Part shown: positions 24,246 to 32,458 of the stretch, piece by piece
Layout of the letters: every line of letters starts with the position of its first letter
How positions within the stretch are numbered: position 1 is the first letter of the stretch
Source of the DNA: Flavobacterium sp.
GTDB taxonomy: Bacteria; Bacteroidota; Bacteroidia; Flavobacteriales; Flavobacteriaceae
Length of the DNA: 37,059 nucleotides
Assembly: GCF_013823965.1 (NCBI RefSeq)
Contig: NZ_PNNA01000054.1
Location: 1-37,059 of the forward strand
Direction of reading: 5' to 3'
The notes under the pieces: generated by a model
Seen by the model: the letters and a program-made list of their open reading frames with translations, nothing else
Databases searched by the model: none
What the model was told of the DNA's origin: nothing
Program-made: the position numbers and the translations under genes

Positions 24246-24327
24246 TGTAAATATGTTTACATAAATAAATAATTGGATAGTTTTGTTTGTTTACAAATGT
24301 AAAAGCAAAGATGTTTACTTTTGTAAA
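24246..24327. promoter_or_regulatory. M14-proximal operators and promoter
   Basis: TTTAC-AAAT-GTAAA is at 24290-24303 and TTTAC-TTTT-GTAAA at 24314-24327. The latter contains TACTTTTG (24316-24323), a TAnnTTTG -7 element whose predicted start leaves a leader of about 14 nt before the ATG at 24342. An everted version, TGTAAA-TATG-TTTACA, is at 24246-24261, and a half site TTTAC is at 24335-24339. The -33 box is not clear. Confidence 0.55.
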
Positions 24328-24341
24328 ACAAAAATTTACAC

Positions 24342-25496
24342 ATGGATTTAGAACAATTATTCAATCAAAATAAAGAACAATCATTGCGAGGTCGTTACAT
24401 CACGCTGGATGAAATTGAGCCATTGTTGAAAAAAATTAATACCAATAATCAATTAGAAATTATTGGAAAATCAGTTCTTGGTGCACTTATTTATAAGTAC
24501 CAAATTGGAACCGGAAAAACTAAGATTCTGCTTTGGTCCCAAATGCACGGAAATGAAAGCACAACCACAAAAGGACTATTTGATTTTTTGAATGTGTTGC
24601 AAAGTAATTCGGATTTAGCCCAAAAAATGCTAAACTCATTTACTTTTTGCTGCATTCCAATGCTGAATCCGGACGGAGCAAAATTATACACTCGTGAAAA
24701 TGCGAATAAAGTAGATTTAAATAGGGATTCACAGCATCTTTCACAACCGGAAAGCAGGGTTTTGAGAGCGACTTTCGAAAGCTTCCAACCTGATTTTTGT
24801 TTTAATCTTCACGATCAGCGCACTATTTTCGGAGTTTCCGATACTGGAAAACCTGCAACAGTTTCCTTTTTGGCGCCAGCTTACAACGATGCTCGAGAAA
24901 TTAATGAATCGAGATTGAAAGCTATCAATTTGATTGCGGAGATAAATGATGTTCTGCAACAGTATATTCCGGGGCAGGTAGGTCGTTTTGACGATTCATT
25001 CAATATAAATTGTATTGGCGATACTTTTCAATATATGGGAGTTCCAACTGTTTTATTTGAGGCAGGGCATTTTTCGAAAGATTATCTCAGGGAAGAAACG
25101 CGTAAATATATTTTTATGGCTTTGATTTCGAGTTTTCAAATACTGGGCGAAAACGTTATAGTTGTTAATAAATTAGATAAATATTTGAGTATTCCTCAAA
25201 ATAAAGTCGTTTTTTATGATTTTATGTATAAAAATATCAAAATAAATTATGATGGTATCGAAATAATCACGAATTTTGCTGCTCAATACAAGGAAGAGTT
25301 GGTTGAAAATCAAATTTGTTTTAATGCTTACATTGTCAAGATAGGCGAATTGGATGATTGTTTTGGACATTTTGAATATAATGCAGAAGGAGCTCTTTAT
25401 GGCGATAGTCAAAATAATATTCCTGAATTAGATCAAAAAGCTGATTTTTATTTAAATAACACTCTTAAGTTTGTAAATGGTTTGATGATTTCTTAA
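24342..25496 (+). CDS. M14-family zinc carboxypeptidase
   Basis: This 384-aa protein has no signal peptide and so should be cytoplasmic. Zinc ligands are in HGNE near residues 69-72 and in the later NLHDQ. Other M14 landmarks are NPDG, NRDSQHLSQPE and a probable catalytic Glu in LFEAGHF. The C-terminal 100 residues form an extra beta-rich part. M14 enzymes of this type remove C-terminal residues from peptides or modified cell-wall peptides. The divergent XRE regulator and the palindromes at the promoter suggest that the gene is a controlled target rather than housekeeping. Confidence 0.88.
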   Translation: MDLEQLFNQNKEQSLRGRYITLDEIEPLLKKINTNNQLEIIGKSVLGALIYKYQIGTGKTKILLWSQMHGNESTTTKGLFDFLNVLQSNSDLAQKMLNSFTFCCIPMLNPDGAKLYTRENANKVDLNRDSQHLSQPESRVLRATFESFQPDFCFNLHDQRTIFGVSDTGKPATVSFLAPAYNDAREINESRLKAINLIAEINDVLQQYIPGQVGRFDDSFNINCIGDTFQYMGVPTVLFEAGHFSKDYLREETRKYIFMALISSFQILGENVIVVNKLDKYLSIPQNKVVFYDFMYKNIKINYDGIEIITNFAAQYKEELVENQICFNAYIVKIGELDDCFGHFEYNAEGALYGDSQNNIPELDQKADFYLNNTLKFVNGLMIS

Positions 25497-25531
25497 AAAA
25501 GAATACTAACCATTTCTTTTTATGTAAAATT

Positions 25532-25543
25532 TTGCAATTGCAA
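25532..25543. promoter_or_regulatory. Perfect palindrome TTGCAATTGCAA upstream of Lrp gene
   Basis: This 12-bp perfect inverted repeat lies 23 nt before the Lrp/AsnC start codon, where an autoregulatory site would be expected. Binding is inferred from position only. Confidence 0.4.
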
Positions 25544-25566
25544 CTAATAATATTAATTTAAGAATT

Positions 25567-26046
25567 ATGAGTAAGTTCCGTTTAGACGAAGTAGATCACC
25601 AAATATTGGATATGTTGATTGACAACACTAGAATTCCATTTACAGACATTGCCAAAAAACTTTTAATCTCTGCCGGTACCGTGCATGTTAGGGTTAAAAA
25701 GATGGAAGATGCAGGAATTATTATGGGTTCGTCACTAGTGCTTGATTATGATAAATTGGGCTATTCTTTTATAGCTTATGTTGGGGTTTTTCTTAATAAC
25801 ACTTCACAAACCAAATTTGTTTTGCAACGTATTAACGAAATTCCTTTTGTAACCGTAGCTTCAGTAACAACCGGAAAATTTAATATTTTTTGCAAGATTA
25901 GGGCTAAAGATACCAAACATGCAAAAGATGTAATCTTTATGATTGATGATATCGAAGGTGTTTATAGAACAGAAACCATGATTTCATTGGAGGAAAGCAT
26001 AAATGATAAAAAGCGTTTGATGCATACTATTTTTAAGAATATGTAA
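25567..26046 (+). CDS. Lrp/AsnC-family transcriptional regulator
   Basis: This 159-aa protein has the two Lrp/AsnC domains: an N-terminal helix-turn-helix (LDEVDHQILDMLIDNTRIPFTDIAKKL split, then SAGTVHVRVKKMEDAGII, residues about 5-52) and a C-terminal RAM effector domain (YSFIAYVGVFLN through EGVYRTETMISL). The family binds amino acids and forms octamers. It lies 70 nt after the M14 peptidase gene and 101 nt before PEP carboxylase, and is closed by a strong terminator, so it is probably a single gene. The linked peptidase suggests control by an amino acid released inside the cell; that is inference. Confidence 0.95.
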   Translation: MSKFRLDEVDHQILDMLIDNTRIPFTDIAKKLLISAGTVHVRVKKMEDAGIIMGSSLVLDYDKLGYSFIAYVGVFLNNTSQTKFVLQRINEIPFVTVASVTTGKFNIFCKIRAKDTKHAKDVIFMIDDIEGVYRTETMISLEESINDKKRLMHTIFKNM

Positions 26047-26072
26047 TTCATTTGAAAGCTATTGCCACATAT

Positions 26073-26104
26073 AACCTCAAGTGAATTCTTGAGGTTTTTT
26101 TTTA
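26073..26104 (+). terminator. Terminator after Lrp gene
   Basis: AACCTCAAG pairs perfectly with CTTGAGGTT across a 6-nt loop, and T10 follows (26095-26104). Confidence 0.85.
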
Positions 26105-26132
26105 ACACTAACTACTATGGTAACACTAACTA
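26103..26132 (+). repeat. Direct repeat TAACACTAACTA before PEP carboxylase
   Basis: Two perfect copies lie at 26103-26114 and 26121-26132, an 18-bp period, ending 15 nt before the ppc start codon. They may be a regulator site or a local duplication; no palindrome is involved. Confidence 0.5.
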
Positions 26133-26147
26133 ATCTTTAAGAACAAT

Positions 26148-28733
26148 ATGTATACGCTTCCAAAAATAGAACGTTTCAACCAAGCGGTTCTTTCTAAATA
26201 TCACATCTACAACAGTGTTTTTATCACGTTGCCATTTGATTCCATAGACAACACGGGAGTTTTACTGCCATTGTTTACTGATGTTTGCGACAATGGGTTC
26301 AAAAAACAGGAAACACCTAAAGAAATTGTTGATTTTTTTTCCAAGAAATATTTGCACACAGTTTCCGAAACGGAAAAAATTGACTTGATGTTTCGTTTTA
26401 TCCAATACATCGAACGTCAAATTGTTCTTTTTGATGCTATTGAAGATGCTGCTTTTCCGGTGGTAAATAATATGGAAGGAAGAGGTTCCTTGAGAGATAT
26501 CAAAGAAAAATCAGATGCCAAGAACAATAAAGAAGAACTGATTGATTTTCTGGAAAACTTTAATGTTAGAACGGTTTTAACGGCGCATCCAACCCAGTTT
26601 TATCCTGGTGCAGTATTGGGTATCATCAATGATTTGACCGATGCCATTCGTAAAAACGATTTGCTAGACATCAAACAATTGTTGGCTCAATTAGGAAAAA
26701 CTCCTTTTATCCAAAACGAAAAGCCCAATCCTTACGATGAAGCAGTCAGTTTGATTTGGTATCTTGAAAATGTTTTTTATGAGACATCAGGCGAAATGGT
26801 GCATTATCTTCAAAAGAATGTTTTTAATGGAGATTTTATCCAAAATCAATTGATAAAATTAGGTTTTTGGCCTGGTGGCGATCGTGATGGAAATCCATTT
26901 GTAACAACAGAAATCACCCTGAAAGTTGCAGAGAGACTAAGAACTTCGATATTGAAATGCTACTACATTGAAATGAGAAGTTTAAAAAGAAAACTGACAT
27001 TTTATGAAGTGGATGTTTTGGTTGCTGAATTGGAGAACAAGTTGTACCGTTCTGTTTTTTATTCAAAAGGAGAGATTTACATCACTTTGGAGGAATTTAA
27101 AACCCAATTGAATAAAATTAGGACCATTGTCATAGAAAAACACCAATCTTTGTATCTCGAAGAATTGGAAGCGCTACTTATAAAAGTAAACTTGTTCGGG
27201 TTTCATTTTGCTTCTTTGGATATTCGCCAAAACAGTAAAATACACGATGCTGTTTTTGCTGATGTAGTCAAGTTTTATTTGAATTCTGGTTTGTCAATAT
27301 TTCCTACAAATTATTTCGAATTGACGGAAGACCAGAAATTTGAGGTTTTATCCAATGTCAAAGGAAATCTAGATTCAAATGATTTTGATAATGAAATAAC
27401 AAAATCTACGTTAGAATCCATTCAGGCCATACGCAAAATACAAGAATCTAACGGAGAATCCGGAGCTGATAGATATATTATTAGCAACAACGAAAGTGCG
27501 TTGAATGTTATGGAGACGTTTGCGCTTTTTCATTTGAACGGTTGGGAAAATTTATCTGTGGATATTATTCCTTTGTTTGAATCCGTGGACGATTTGCAGA
27601 ATGCCCATGTTATTATGGAAAAACTCTACAATAATCCGGCGTATGCCAATCATTTGAAAAACAGGCATCAAAAACAAACCATAATGCTAGGTTTCTCTGA
27701 TGGAACAAAAGATGGCGGTTATTTGATGGCCAACTGGAGTATTTACAAAGCCAAAAAAGAATTGACGGCAATGTCCAGAAAATATGGAATTCACGCTATT
27801 TTCTTTGACGGTCGTGGCGGGCCTCCAGCACGTGGTGGCGGAAAAACACATAAATTCTATGCTTCATTGGGGCCAAAAATTGAAAATGACGAAATCCAGA
27901 TTACCGTGCAAGGACAAACCATAAGTTCTAATTTTGGGACATTGGATTCTTGTCGTTACAATTTAGAAAACTTGTTGAGTGCAGGGGTTACCAATCATAT
28001 TTTTAGTAAAGGCAAAAACGAATTGACTAGTGGCGAAACAGCTATTCTGGATCAGTTGGCAGAATTAGGGTACGAAAAGTATTTGAGTTTCAAGAATCAT
28101 CCTAAATTCATTCCTTATTTGGAGCAAATGAGTACCTTGAAATATTATGCCAAAACCAATATAGGAAGTCGTCCTTCTAAAAGAAGCAAATCGGAACATT
28201 TAGATTTTGCTGATTTGAGAGCCATTCCTTTTGTAGGATCTTGGAGTCAATTGAAACAAAATGTACCTGGTTTCTTTGGTGTGGGTTCTGCATTGAAACA
28301 TTTTGAAGACAATGGACAATGGGATAAAGTGCAAGATTTGTACAATGATTCCTTGTTCTTTAAAACCTTGTTGGAAAACAGTATGATGTCTTTGGCTAAA
28401 TCATTTTTTCCTTTGACAGCTTATATGAGAAAAGATCCAGAATTTGGAGATTTTTGGCAAATTATCTATGACGAATTTTTGGTAACAAAAAGTATGTTGT
28501 TGAAAATTGCGGGTCATAAAGACTTGATGGAAAATTATCCTGATGGAAAAGCATCGATTGATATAAGAGAACGTATCGTGTTGCCATTGTTGACAATACA
28601 ACAATATGCTTTGTTGAGAATTAACGAATTGAACAAGGATGAAAATCCAGATTTGGAGTTGATTAAAACTTATGAAAAGATTGTAACCCGTTCCCTTTTT
28701 GGAAACACGAATGCGAGTAGAAACTCGGCTTAA
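26148..28733 (+). CDS. ppc: Phosphoenolpyruvate carboxylase
   Basis: This 861-aa protein matches PEP carboxylase, which makes oxaloacetate from PEP and bicarbonate. The first catalytic histidine is in LTAHPTQFYPG near residue 147. WPGGDRDGNP, FHFASLDIRQNS, ETFALFHLNGW and the glycine-rich loop FDGRGGPPARGGGKTH (near residue 553) follow, then NIGSRPSKR. Two places differ from the E. coli enzyme as I remember it: FHGRGG is FDGRGG, and the terminal QNTG is RNSA. Both fall in active-site regions, so this is a divergent subclass. The role is anaplerosis of the citric acid cycle. Confidence 0.95.
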   Translation: MYTLPKIERFNQAVLSKYHIYNSVFITLPFDSIDNTGVLLPLFTDVCDNGFKKQETPKEIVDFFSKKYLHTVSETEKIDLMFRFIQYIERQIVLFDAIEDAAFPVVNNMEGRGSLRDIKEKSDAKNNKEELIDFLENFNVRTVLTAHPTQFYPGAVLGIINDLTDAIRKNDLLDIKQLLAQLGKTPFIQNEKPNPYDEAVSLIWYLENVFYETSGEMVHYLQKNVFNGDFIQNQLIKLGFWPGGDRDGNPFVTTEITLKVAERLRTSILKCYYIEMRSLKRKLTFYEVDVLVAELENKLYRSVFYSKGEIYITLEEFKTQLNKIRTIVIEKHQSLYLEELEALLIKVNLFGFHFASLDIRQNSKIHDAVFADVVKFYLNSGLSIFPTNYFELTEDQKFEVLSNVKGNLDSNDFDNEITKSTLESIQAIRKIQESNGESGADRYIISNNESALNVMETFALFHLNGWENLSVDIIPLFESVDDLQNAHVIMEKLYNNPAYANHLKNRHQKQTIMLGFSDGTKDGGYLMANWSIYKAKKELTAMSRKYGIHAIFFDGRGGPPARGGGKTHKFYASLGPKIENDEIQITVQGQTISSNFGTLDSCRYNLENLLSAGVTNHIFSKGKNELTSGETAILDQLAELGYEKYLSFKNHPKFIPYLEQMSTLKYYAKTNIGSRPSKRSKSEHLDFADLRAIPFVGSWSQLKQNVPGFFGVGSALKHFEDNGQWDKVQDLYNDSLFFKTLLENSMMSLAKSFFPLTAYMRKDPEFGDFWQIIYDEFLVTKSMLLKIAGHKDLMENYPDGKASIDIRERIVLPLLTIQQYALLRINELNKDENPDLELIKTYEKIVTRSLFGNTNASRNSA

Positions 28734-28794
28734 AAAGAATTTAGAGTTAAGATTTTAGAATTCAGATTGTTCTATAAATATTTAAAATTAAGAT

Positions 28795-29310
28795 ATGAAT
28801 TCCAATCAATTGCCCGTAAATGAATATTCTCAGTTCAATGCGACTTACATCAATGCGCTTGACAATGTAGAATTGTTGGAAGAATTAGAAATCAGTTTAC
28901 ACGATTTTATCAGGTTTGTCCAGAATATTCCAATGGACAAATTTGATTATCGTTATGCCGAAGGCAAATGGACGATCAAGGACATTATCCAGCATATTAT
29001 TGATGCCGAAAGAATTTTTGGTTATCGCGCTTTGCGAATTTCCAGAAACGACCAAACGCAATTGCCAGGATTTGAGGAAAATGATTATGTGGAAAATACC
29101 GATGCCAACAGCAGAAGCATTCAAGGATTGTTGACGGAATTATCGGCCTTGAGACACTCTAATTTGTTGATGTTCAAAAGTTTTACCGAAGAGCAATTGA
29201 CCCGAATAGGCACTGCATCCAATCATTCTATTTCGGTGAGAGCTTTGGGATTTTTGATTATTGGACATCAAAAACACCATCAAAAAGTTTTTCAAGAACG
29301 ATATTTATAA
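28795..29310 (+). CDS. DinB-family protein
   Basis: This 171-aa four-helix protein has the DinB/YfiT pattern: YAEGKWTIKDIIQHIIDAERIFGYRALRI split over helix 2, and a final LIIGHQKHHQKVFQERYL. The histidines in IIQHIID and HQKHH form the probable metal triad. Members are thiol transferases or of unknown role; the exact reaction is not predictable. It is 61 nt downstream of ppc in the same direction. Confidence 0.9.
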   Translation: MNSNQLPVNEYSQFNATYINALDNVELLEELEISLHDFIRFVQNIPMDKFDYRYAEGKWTIKDIIQHIIDAERIFGYRALRISRNDQTQLPGFEENDYVENTDANSRSIQGLLTELSALRHSNLLMFKSFTEEQLTRIGTASNHSISVRALGFLIIGHQKHHQKVFQERYL

Positions 29311-29316
29311 AAGATT

Positions 29317-29381
29317 GCCACAAGGACACGAAGTCGCAAAGTTTCTAATTTTAGTTTTCTTTGTGACTTCTTGTGTTTGCG
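29317..29381. repeat. Imperfect inverted repeat after DinB gene
   Basis: GAAGTCGCAAAG (29330-29341) pairs with CTTTGTGACTTC (29359-29370) with one G-T wobble across a 17-nt loop. Flanking ACAC/GTGT pairs extend it after a small bulge. Its wording (gccacaaggacacgaagtc) resembles dispersed Flavobacterium intergenic repeats, which I know only by memory. Confidence 0.5.
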
Positions 29382-29478
29382 TTCTTTTTATTCTCAATGA
29401 CGGCCAAATTTTGATTGGATCGGAATTTTTCACCCGAAATTTTATTTCAGTTTGGCTTATATTTTTGGTTAAAGTAAT

Positions 29479-29512
29479 AAAAAAAGGAACTCGATTAAGA
29501 GTTCCTTTTTGT
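29479..29512. terminator. Terminator serving the acidic-tail gene
   Basis: AAAAAGGAACTC pairs with GAGTTCCTTTTT around a 6-nt loop. A and T tracts flank both sides, so it can work in both directions; it sits 21 nt past the stop of the leftward acidic-tail gene. Confidence 0.75.
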
Positions 29513-29532
29513 GTTTTATATCGAAAAATTAA

Positions 29533-29931
29533 TTATTCATCGTCTTCATCATCCTCATCTTCTGGAATGTCGCTTTCATCTGTGTCGTCATCGTCATCGT
29601 CGTCTTCTCCAGAAACATCATCGTCTTTGTACTCTGGTTTGTCGTCATCGTCATCAACCGCGTCGTCATCGTCTAAGCTGATGTCTGCGATTGGTTCGAT
29701 TTCTATTTCATCGTCCTCATCATAATTTTCGATTCTGTCAGCAAGTTTGGTACTTACTTTTACTAAATAAATAGTATCTTCAGTTCGCACTTCAACAGCT
29801 TCGATTAGTTCGTTTCTTGCGTTTCTAAAACGGATAATGTTTGAATCATCATAGCCGTCAGGAAATCTTTCGACCAGGAGGTTCAAGATTTCGTGGGTAA
29901 GTTTTGCGTAGTCAACAATTACTCTTTTCAT
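29533..29931 (-). CDS. Conserved small protein with long acidic tail
   Basis: This 132-aa protein begins MKRVIVDYAKLTHEILNLLVERFPDGY. It has a compact N-terminal part to about residue 70 (ending ADRIENYDEDDE) and then about 55 residues that are nearly all Asp/Glu with a few Ser, Pro and Lys. The strand is certain: the plus-strand frame over the same bases is a poly-Ser artefact of the Asp codons. I have seen similar Flavobacterium proteins but know no function. The tail suggests binding to a basic partner such as a nucleic-acid-binding protein. It is 9 nt downstream of the DHS-like gene and probably cotranscribed. Confidence 0.82.
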   Translation of the reverse strand: MKRVIVDYAKLTHEILNLLVERFPDGYDDSNIIRFRNARNELIEAVEVRTEDTIYLVKVSTKLADRIENYDEDDEIEIEPIADISLDDDDAVDDDDDKPEYKDDDVSGEDDDDDDDTDESDIPEDEDDEDDE

Positions 29932-29940
29932 AAAAATAGT

Positions 29941-30912
29941 CTATAAATCCAACAAATAGGCGAAAATTAATGGAGCAACGATAGTGGCATCCGACTCTAT
30001 AATAAATTTTGGGGTTTTGATGTCTAATTTTCCCCAAGTGATTTTTTCGTTTGGCACAGCTCCAGAATACGAACCATAACTGGTTGTTGAATCTGAAATT
30101 TGGCAAAAATAGCTCCAGAAAGGAATGTCGTGCATTTCCATGTCCTGGTATAACATTGGGACAACGCAAATTGGAAAATCTCCAGCAATTCCTCCACCAA
30201 TTTGGAAGAAACCTATGCCATTGGCACTATTTTTTGGATACCAATCGGCCAGGAAAGTCATGTATTCTATCCCGGATTTCATGGTTGATGCTTTCAAATC
30301 TCCTTTGATTACGTAGGAAGCGAATATATTTCCCATCGTGCTATCTTCCCATCCTGGTACAATAATAGGTAAATTTTTCTCTGCAGCGGCATACATCCAG
30401 CTGTCTTTTAAGTCAATTTCGTAATATTCCTCCAAAACTCCCGAAAGTAACATTTTGTACATGAATTCGTGAGGGAAATATCTTTCACCTTTGTCATCGG
30501 CATCTTTCCAAATTTTGTAAATGTGTTTTTGCAAACGACGGAATGCTTCATGCTCGGGAATACAAGTGTCGGTAACTCGGTTTAATCCTCTTTCCAATAA
30601 AGCCCATTCGTCTTCCGGAGTCAAATCACGGTAATGAGGAACTCTTTCGTAGTGGGAATGTGCCACTAAATTCATGATGTCTTCCTCAAGATTTGCTCCT
30701 GTGCATGAAATGATTTGCACTTTGTCTTGGCGAATTACTTCGGCAAAAATTTTACCAATTTCGGCGGTACTCATTGCACCAGCCATACTAACCATCATTT
30801 TTGCCCCGTTGGCTAATTGTTGTTCGTATGCTTTTGCGGCATCAACTAAAGATGCAGAGTTGAAATGCAAATAATGCTTTTCGATAAATTGACTGATTGG
30901 TCCTTTACTCAT
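29941..30912 (-). CDS. Deoxyhypusine-synthase-like protein
   Basis: This 323-aa protein matches the deoxyhypusine synthase fold: ISCTGANLEEDIMNLVAHSHYERVP split (NAD binding), GGGIAGDFPICVVP, and the active-site lysine in NEKITWGKL (Lys295), corresponding to Lys329 of the human enzyme in SWGK. Bacteria lack the eIF5A acceptor, so the physiological reaction is probably transfer of the aminobutyl group of spermidine to a small amine. The gene follows speA after 88 nt on the same strand, which ties it to polyamine metabolism. A minus-strand TAAATTTG (30968-30961) in the gap is a possible separate promoter. Confidence 0.92.
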   Translation of the reverse strand: MSKGPISQFIEKHYLHFNSASLVDAAKAYEQQLANGAKMMVSMAGAMSTAEIGKIFAEVIRQDKVQIISCTGANLEEDIMNLVAHSHYERVPHYRDLTPEDEWALLERGLNRVTDTCIPEHEAFRRLQKHIYKIWKDADDKGERYFPHEFMYKMLLSGVLEEYYEIDLKDSWMYAAAEKNLPIIVPGWEDSTMGNIFASYVIKGDLKASTMKSGIEYMTFLADWYPKNSANGIGFFQIGGGIAGDFPICVVPMLYQDMEMHDIPFWSYFCQISDSTTSYGSYSGAVPNEKITWGKLDIKTPKFIIESDATIVAPLIFAYLLDL

Positions 30913-31000
30913 TTTTTTAAATTTAAAGATTTAAAAATCGAAATATTGAAAAAACATTCTCAAATTTAACGAATTTTTAATTTAACTAATTGTGTATTAA

Positions 31001-32404
31001 CTATTTATTTTTGTCGTAACCTAATATTTTTAAAACTTGTTCTGCCGTTTGTTGTTCCGAGAATACTTCGGTTGCCAATATTCCATTTTCATCTTTATCA
31101 ATGAGAATGTGTTTAGGTTCCGGAATCAGGCAGTGATGCAAACCACCGTAACCACCTATGGTTTCTTGATAAGCTCCTGTGTTGAAAAAACCAATGTATA
31201 AAGGTTTTTCCTTATTATATTTGGGCAAATAAATGGCATTCATGTTCTGCTCTGAATTGTAATAATCATCGCTGTCACAGGTCATTCCGCCCAATAAAAC
31301 TCTTTCGTATGTATCGTTCCAACGATTGACGGCCAGCATGATAAAACGCTTGTTGATGGCCCAAGTATCCGGCAAAGTGGTAATGAAAGAAGAATCAATC
31401 ATATTCCATTTTTCCCTGTCGTTTTGTTGTTTTTGATACAAAATTTGATAGATGGCTCCACCGCTTTCGCCAACGGTGAAAGAACCAAATTCAGTGAAAA
31501 TATTTGGAACATCCACTTCGGCTTCGTCACAGGCAATCTTGATTTGATTGATGATTTCGTCAATCATGTATTGGTAATCGTATTCAAATGCCAAGGAGTT
31601 TTTTATTGGAAAACCACCACCAATATTCAATCCGTCCAATGTTGGACATTCTCTTTTCAGGGCCACATACACCTTGATACATTTGACCAATTCGTTCCAG
31701 TAATAGGAGTTGTCATTGATACCGGTATTGATGAAAAAGTGCAACATTTTAAGTTCCAGCTTTTTATTGTCTTGAATTTGTTTTTTGTAAAATTGGACGA
31801 TATTTTTGTAACCAATACCCAAACGAGAAGTGTAGAACTCAAATTTTGGTTCTTCCTCGGCAGCGATTCTAATCCCGATTTTGAATTTTCTTTTGATTTT
31901 GTTTTGCAGGATATCGAGTTCTTCGTAGTTGTCAATTATTGGAACGGTGTTTTTATGGCCATTATTAATCAATCGAGAGATGTTTTCGATATATTGGTCT
32001 CTTTTGAAGCCGTTGCAAATAACGTAAGTACTTTTGTTGATTTTACCTGATTCCAACAAATTTTCAACAATATTAATGTCAAAAGCCGAGGAGGTTTCGA
32101 TATGAATGTTGTTTTTGAACGCTTCGTTCATTACATATTCAAAATGGGAACTTTTCGTGCAATAGCAATAGTAATATTTGGCCTCGTAATTGTTTTTTTC
32201 CATCGACTTGCGAAACCAGTTTTTGGCTTTGTTGATGTTGTTGGAAATCTGGGGCAAATAGGTAAATTTTAATGGCGTACCATATTTTTCGACCAATTTC
32301 ATCAAATCGATGTTGTGAAACTCGAGATTGTCTTTGTTTAGGCTGAATTCTTCTTGTGGGAAATAATAAGTTTGATTTATTAAATCGAAATATTTTGTAT
32401 TCAT
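31001..32404 (-). CDS. speA: Arginine decarboxylase, short Bacteroidetes form
   Basis: This 467-aa protein is an alanine-racemase-fold PLP decarboxylase. The PLP lysine is in YYCYCTKSSHFEYV near residue 84. ETSSAFDINIVENLLESG, SRLGIGYKNI, NIGGGFP and the CDSDDYY active-site motif follow in order. It lacks the long insertions of the E. coli-type biosynthetic SpeA, as other Bacteroidetes versions do. It converts arginine to agmatine. The adjoining gene is DHS-like; no agmatinase or agmatine deiminase is between or beside them in the window. A 59-aa reading frame lies 54 nt upstream. Confidence 0.93.
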   Translation of the reverse strand: MNTKYFDLINQTYYFPQEEFSLNKDNLEFHNIDLMKLVEKYGTPLKFTYLPQISNNINKAKNWFRKSMEKNNYEAKYYYCYCTKSSHFEYVMNEAFKNNIHIETSSAFDINIVENLLESGKINKSTYVICNGFKRDQYIENISRLINNGHKNTVPIIDNYEELDILQNKIKRKFKIGIRIAAEEEPKFEFYTSRLGIGYKNIVQFYKKQIQDNKKLELKMLHFFINTGINDNSYYWNELVKCIKVYVALKRECPTLDGLNIGGGFPIKNSLAFEYDYQYMIDEIINQIKIACDEAEVDVPNIFTEFGSFTVGESGGAIYQILYQKQQNDREKWNMIDSSFITTLPDTWAINKRFIMLAVNRWNDTYERVLLGGMTCDSDDYYNSEQNMNAIYLPKYNKEKPLYIGFFNTGAYQETIGGYGGLHHCLIPEPKHILIDKDENGILATEVFSEQQTAEQVLKILGYDKNK

Positions 32405-32458
32405 TTGGCTTTGTGTGTTTTAGATTAATTGTATTTAAAAAATAAATTAAGCTAAAAT

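Noticed and set aside
29261..29725. Rightward frame with long serine runs
   Set aside because: The Ser runs are the antisense of Asp/Glu codons in the acidic-tail gene; the frame also starts inside the DinB gene.
31424..32050. 208-aa rightward frame
   Set aside because: Antisense to speA, rich in Phe and Val as expected for a shadow.
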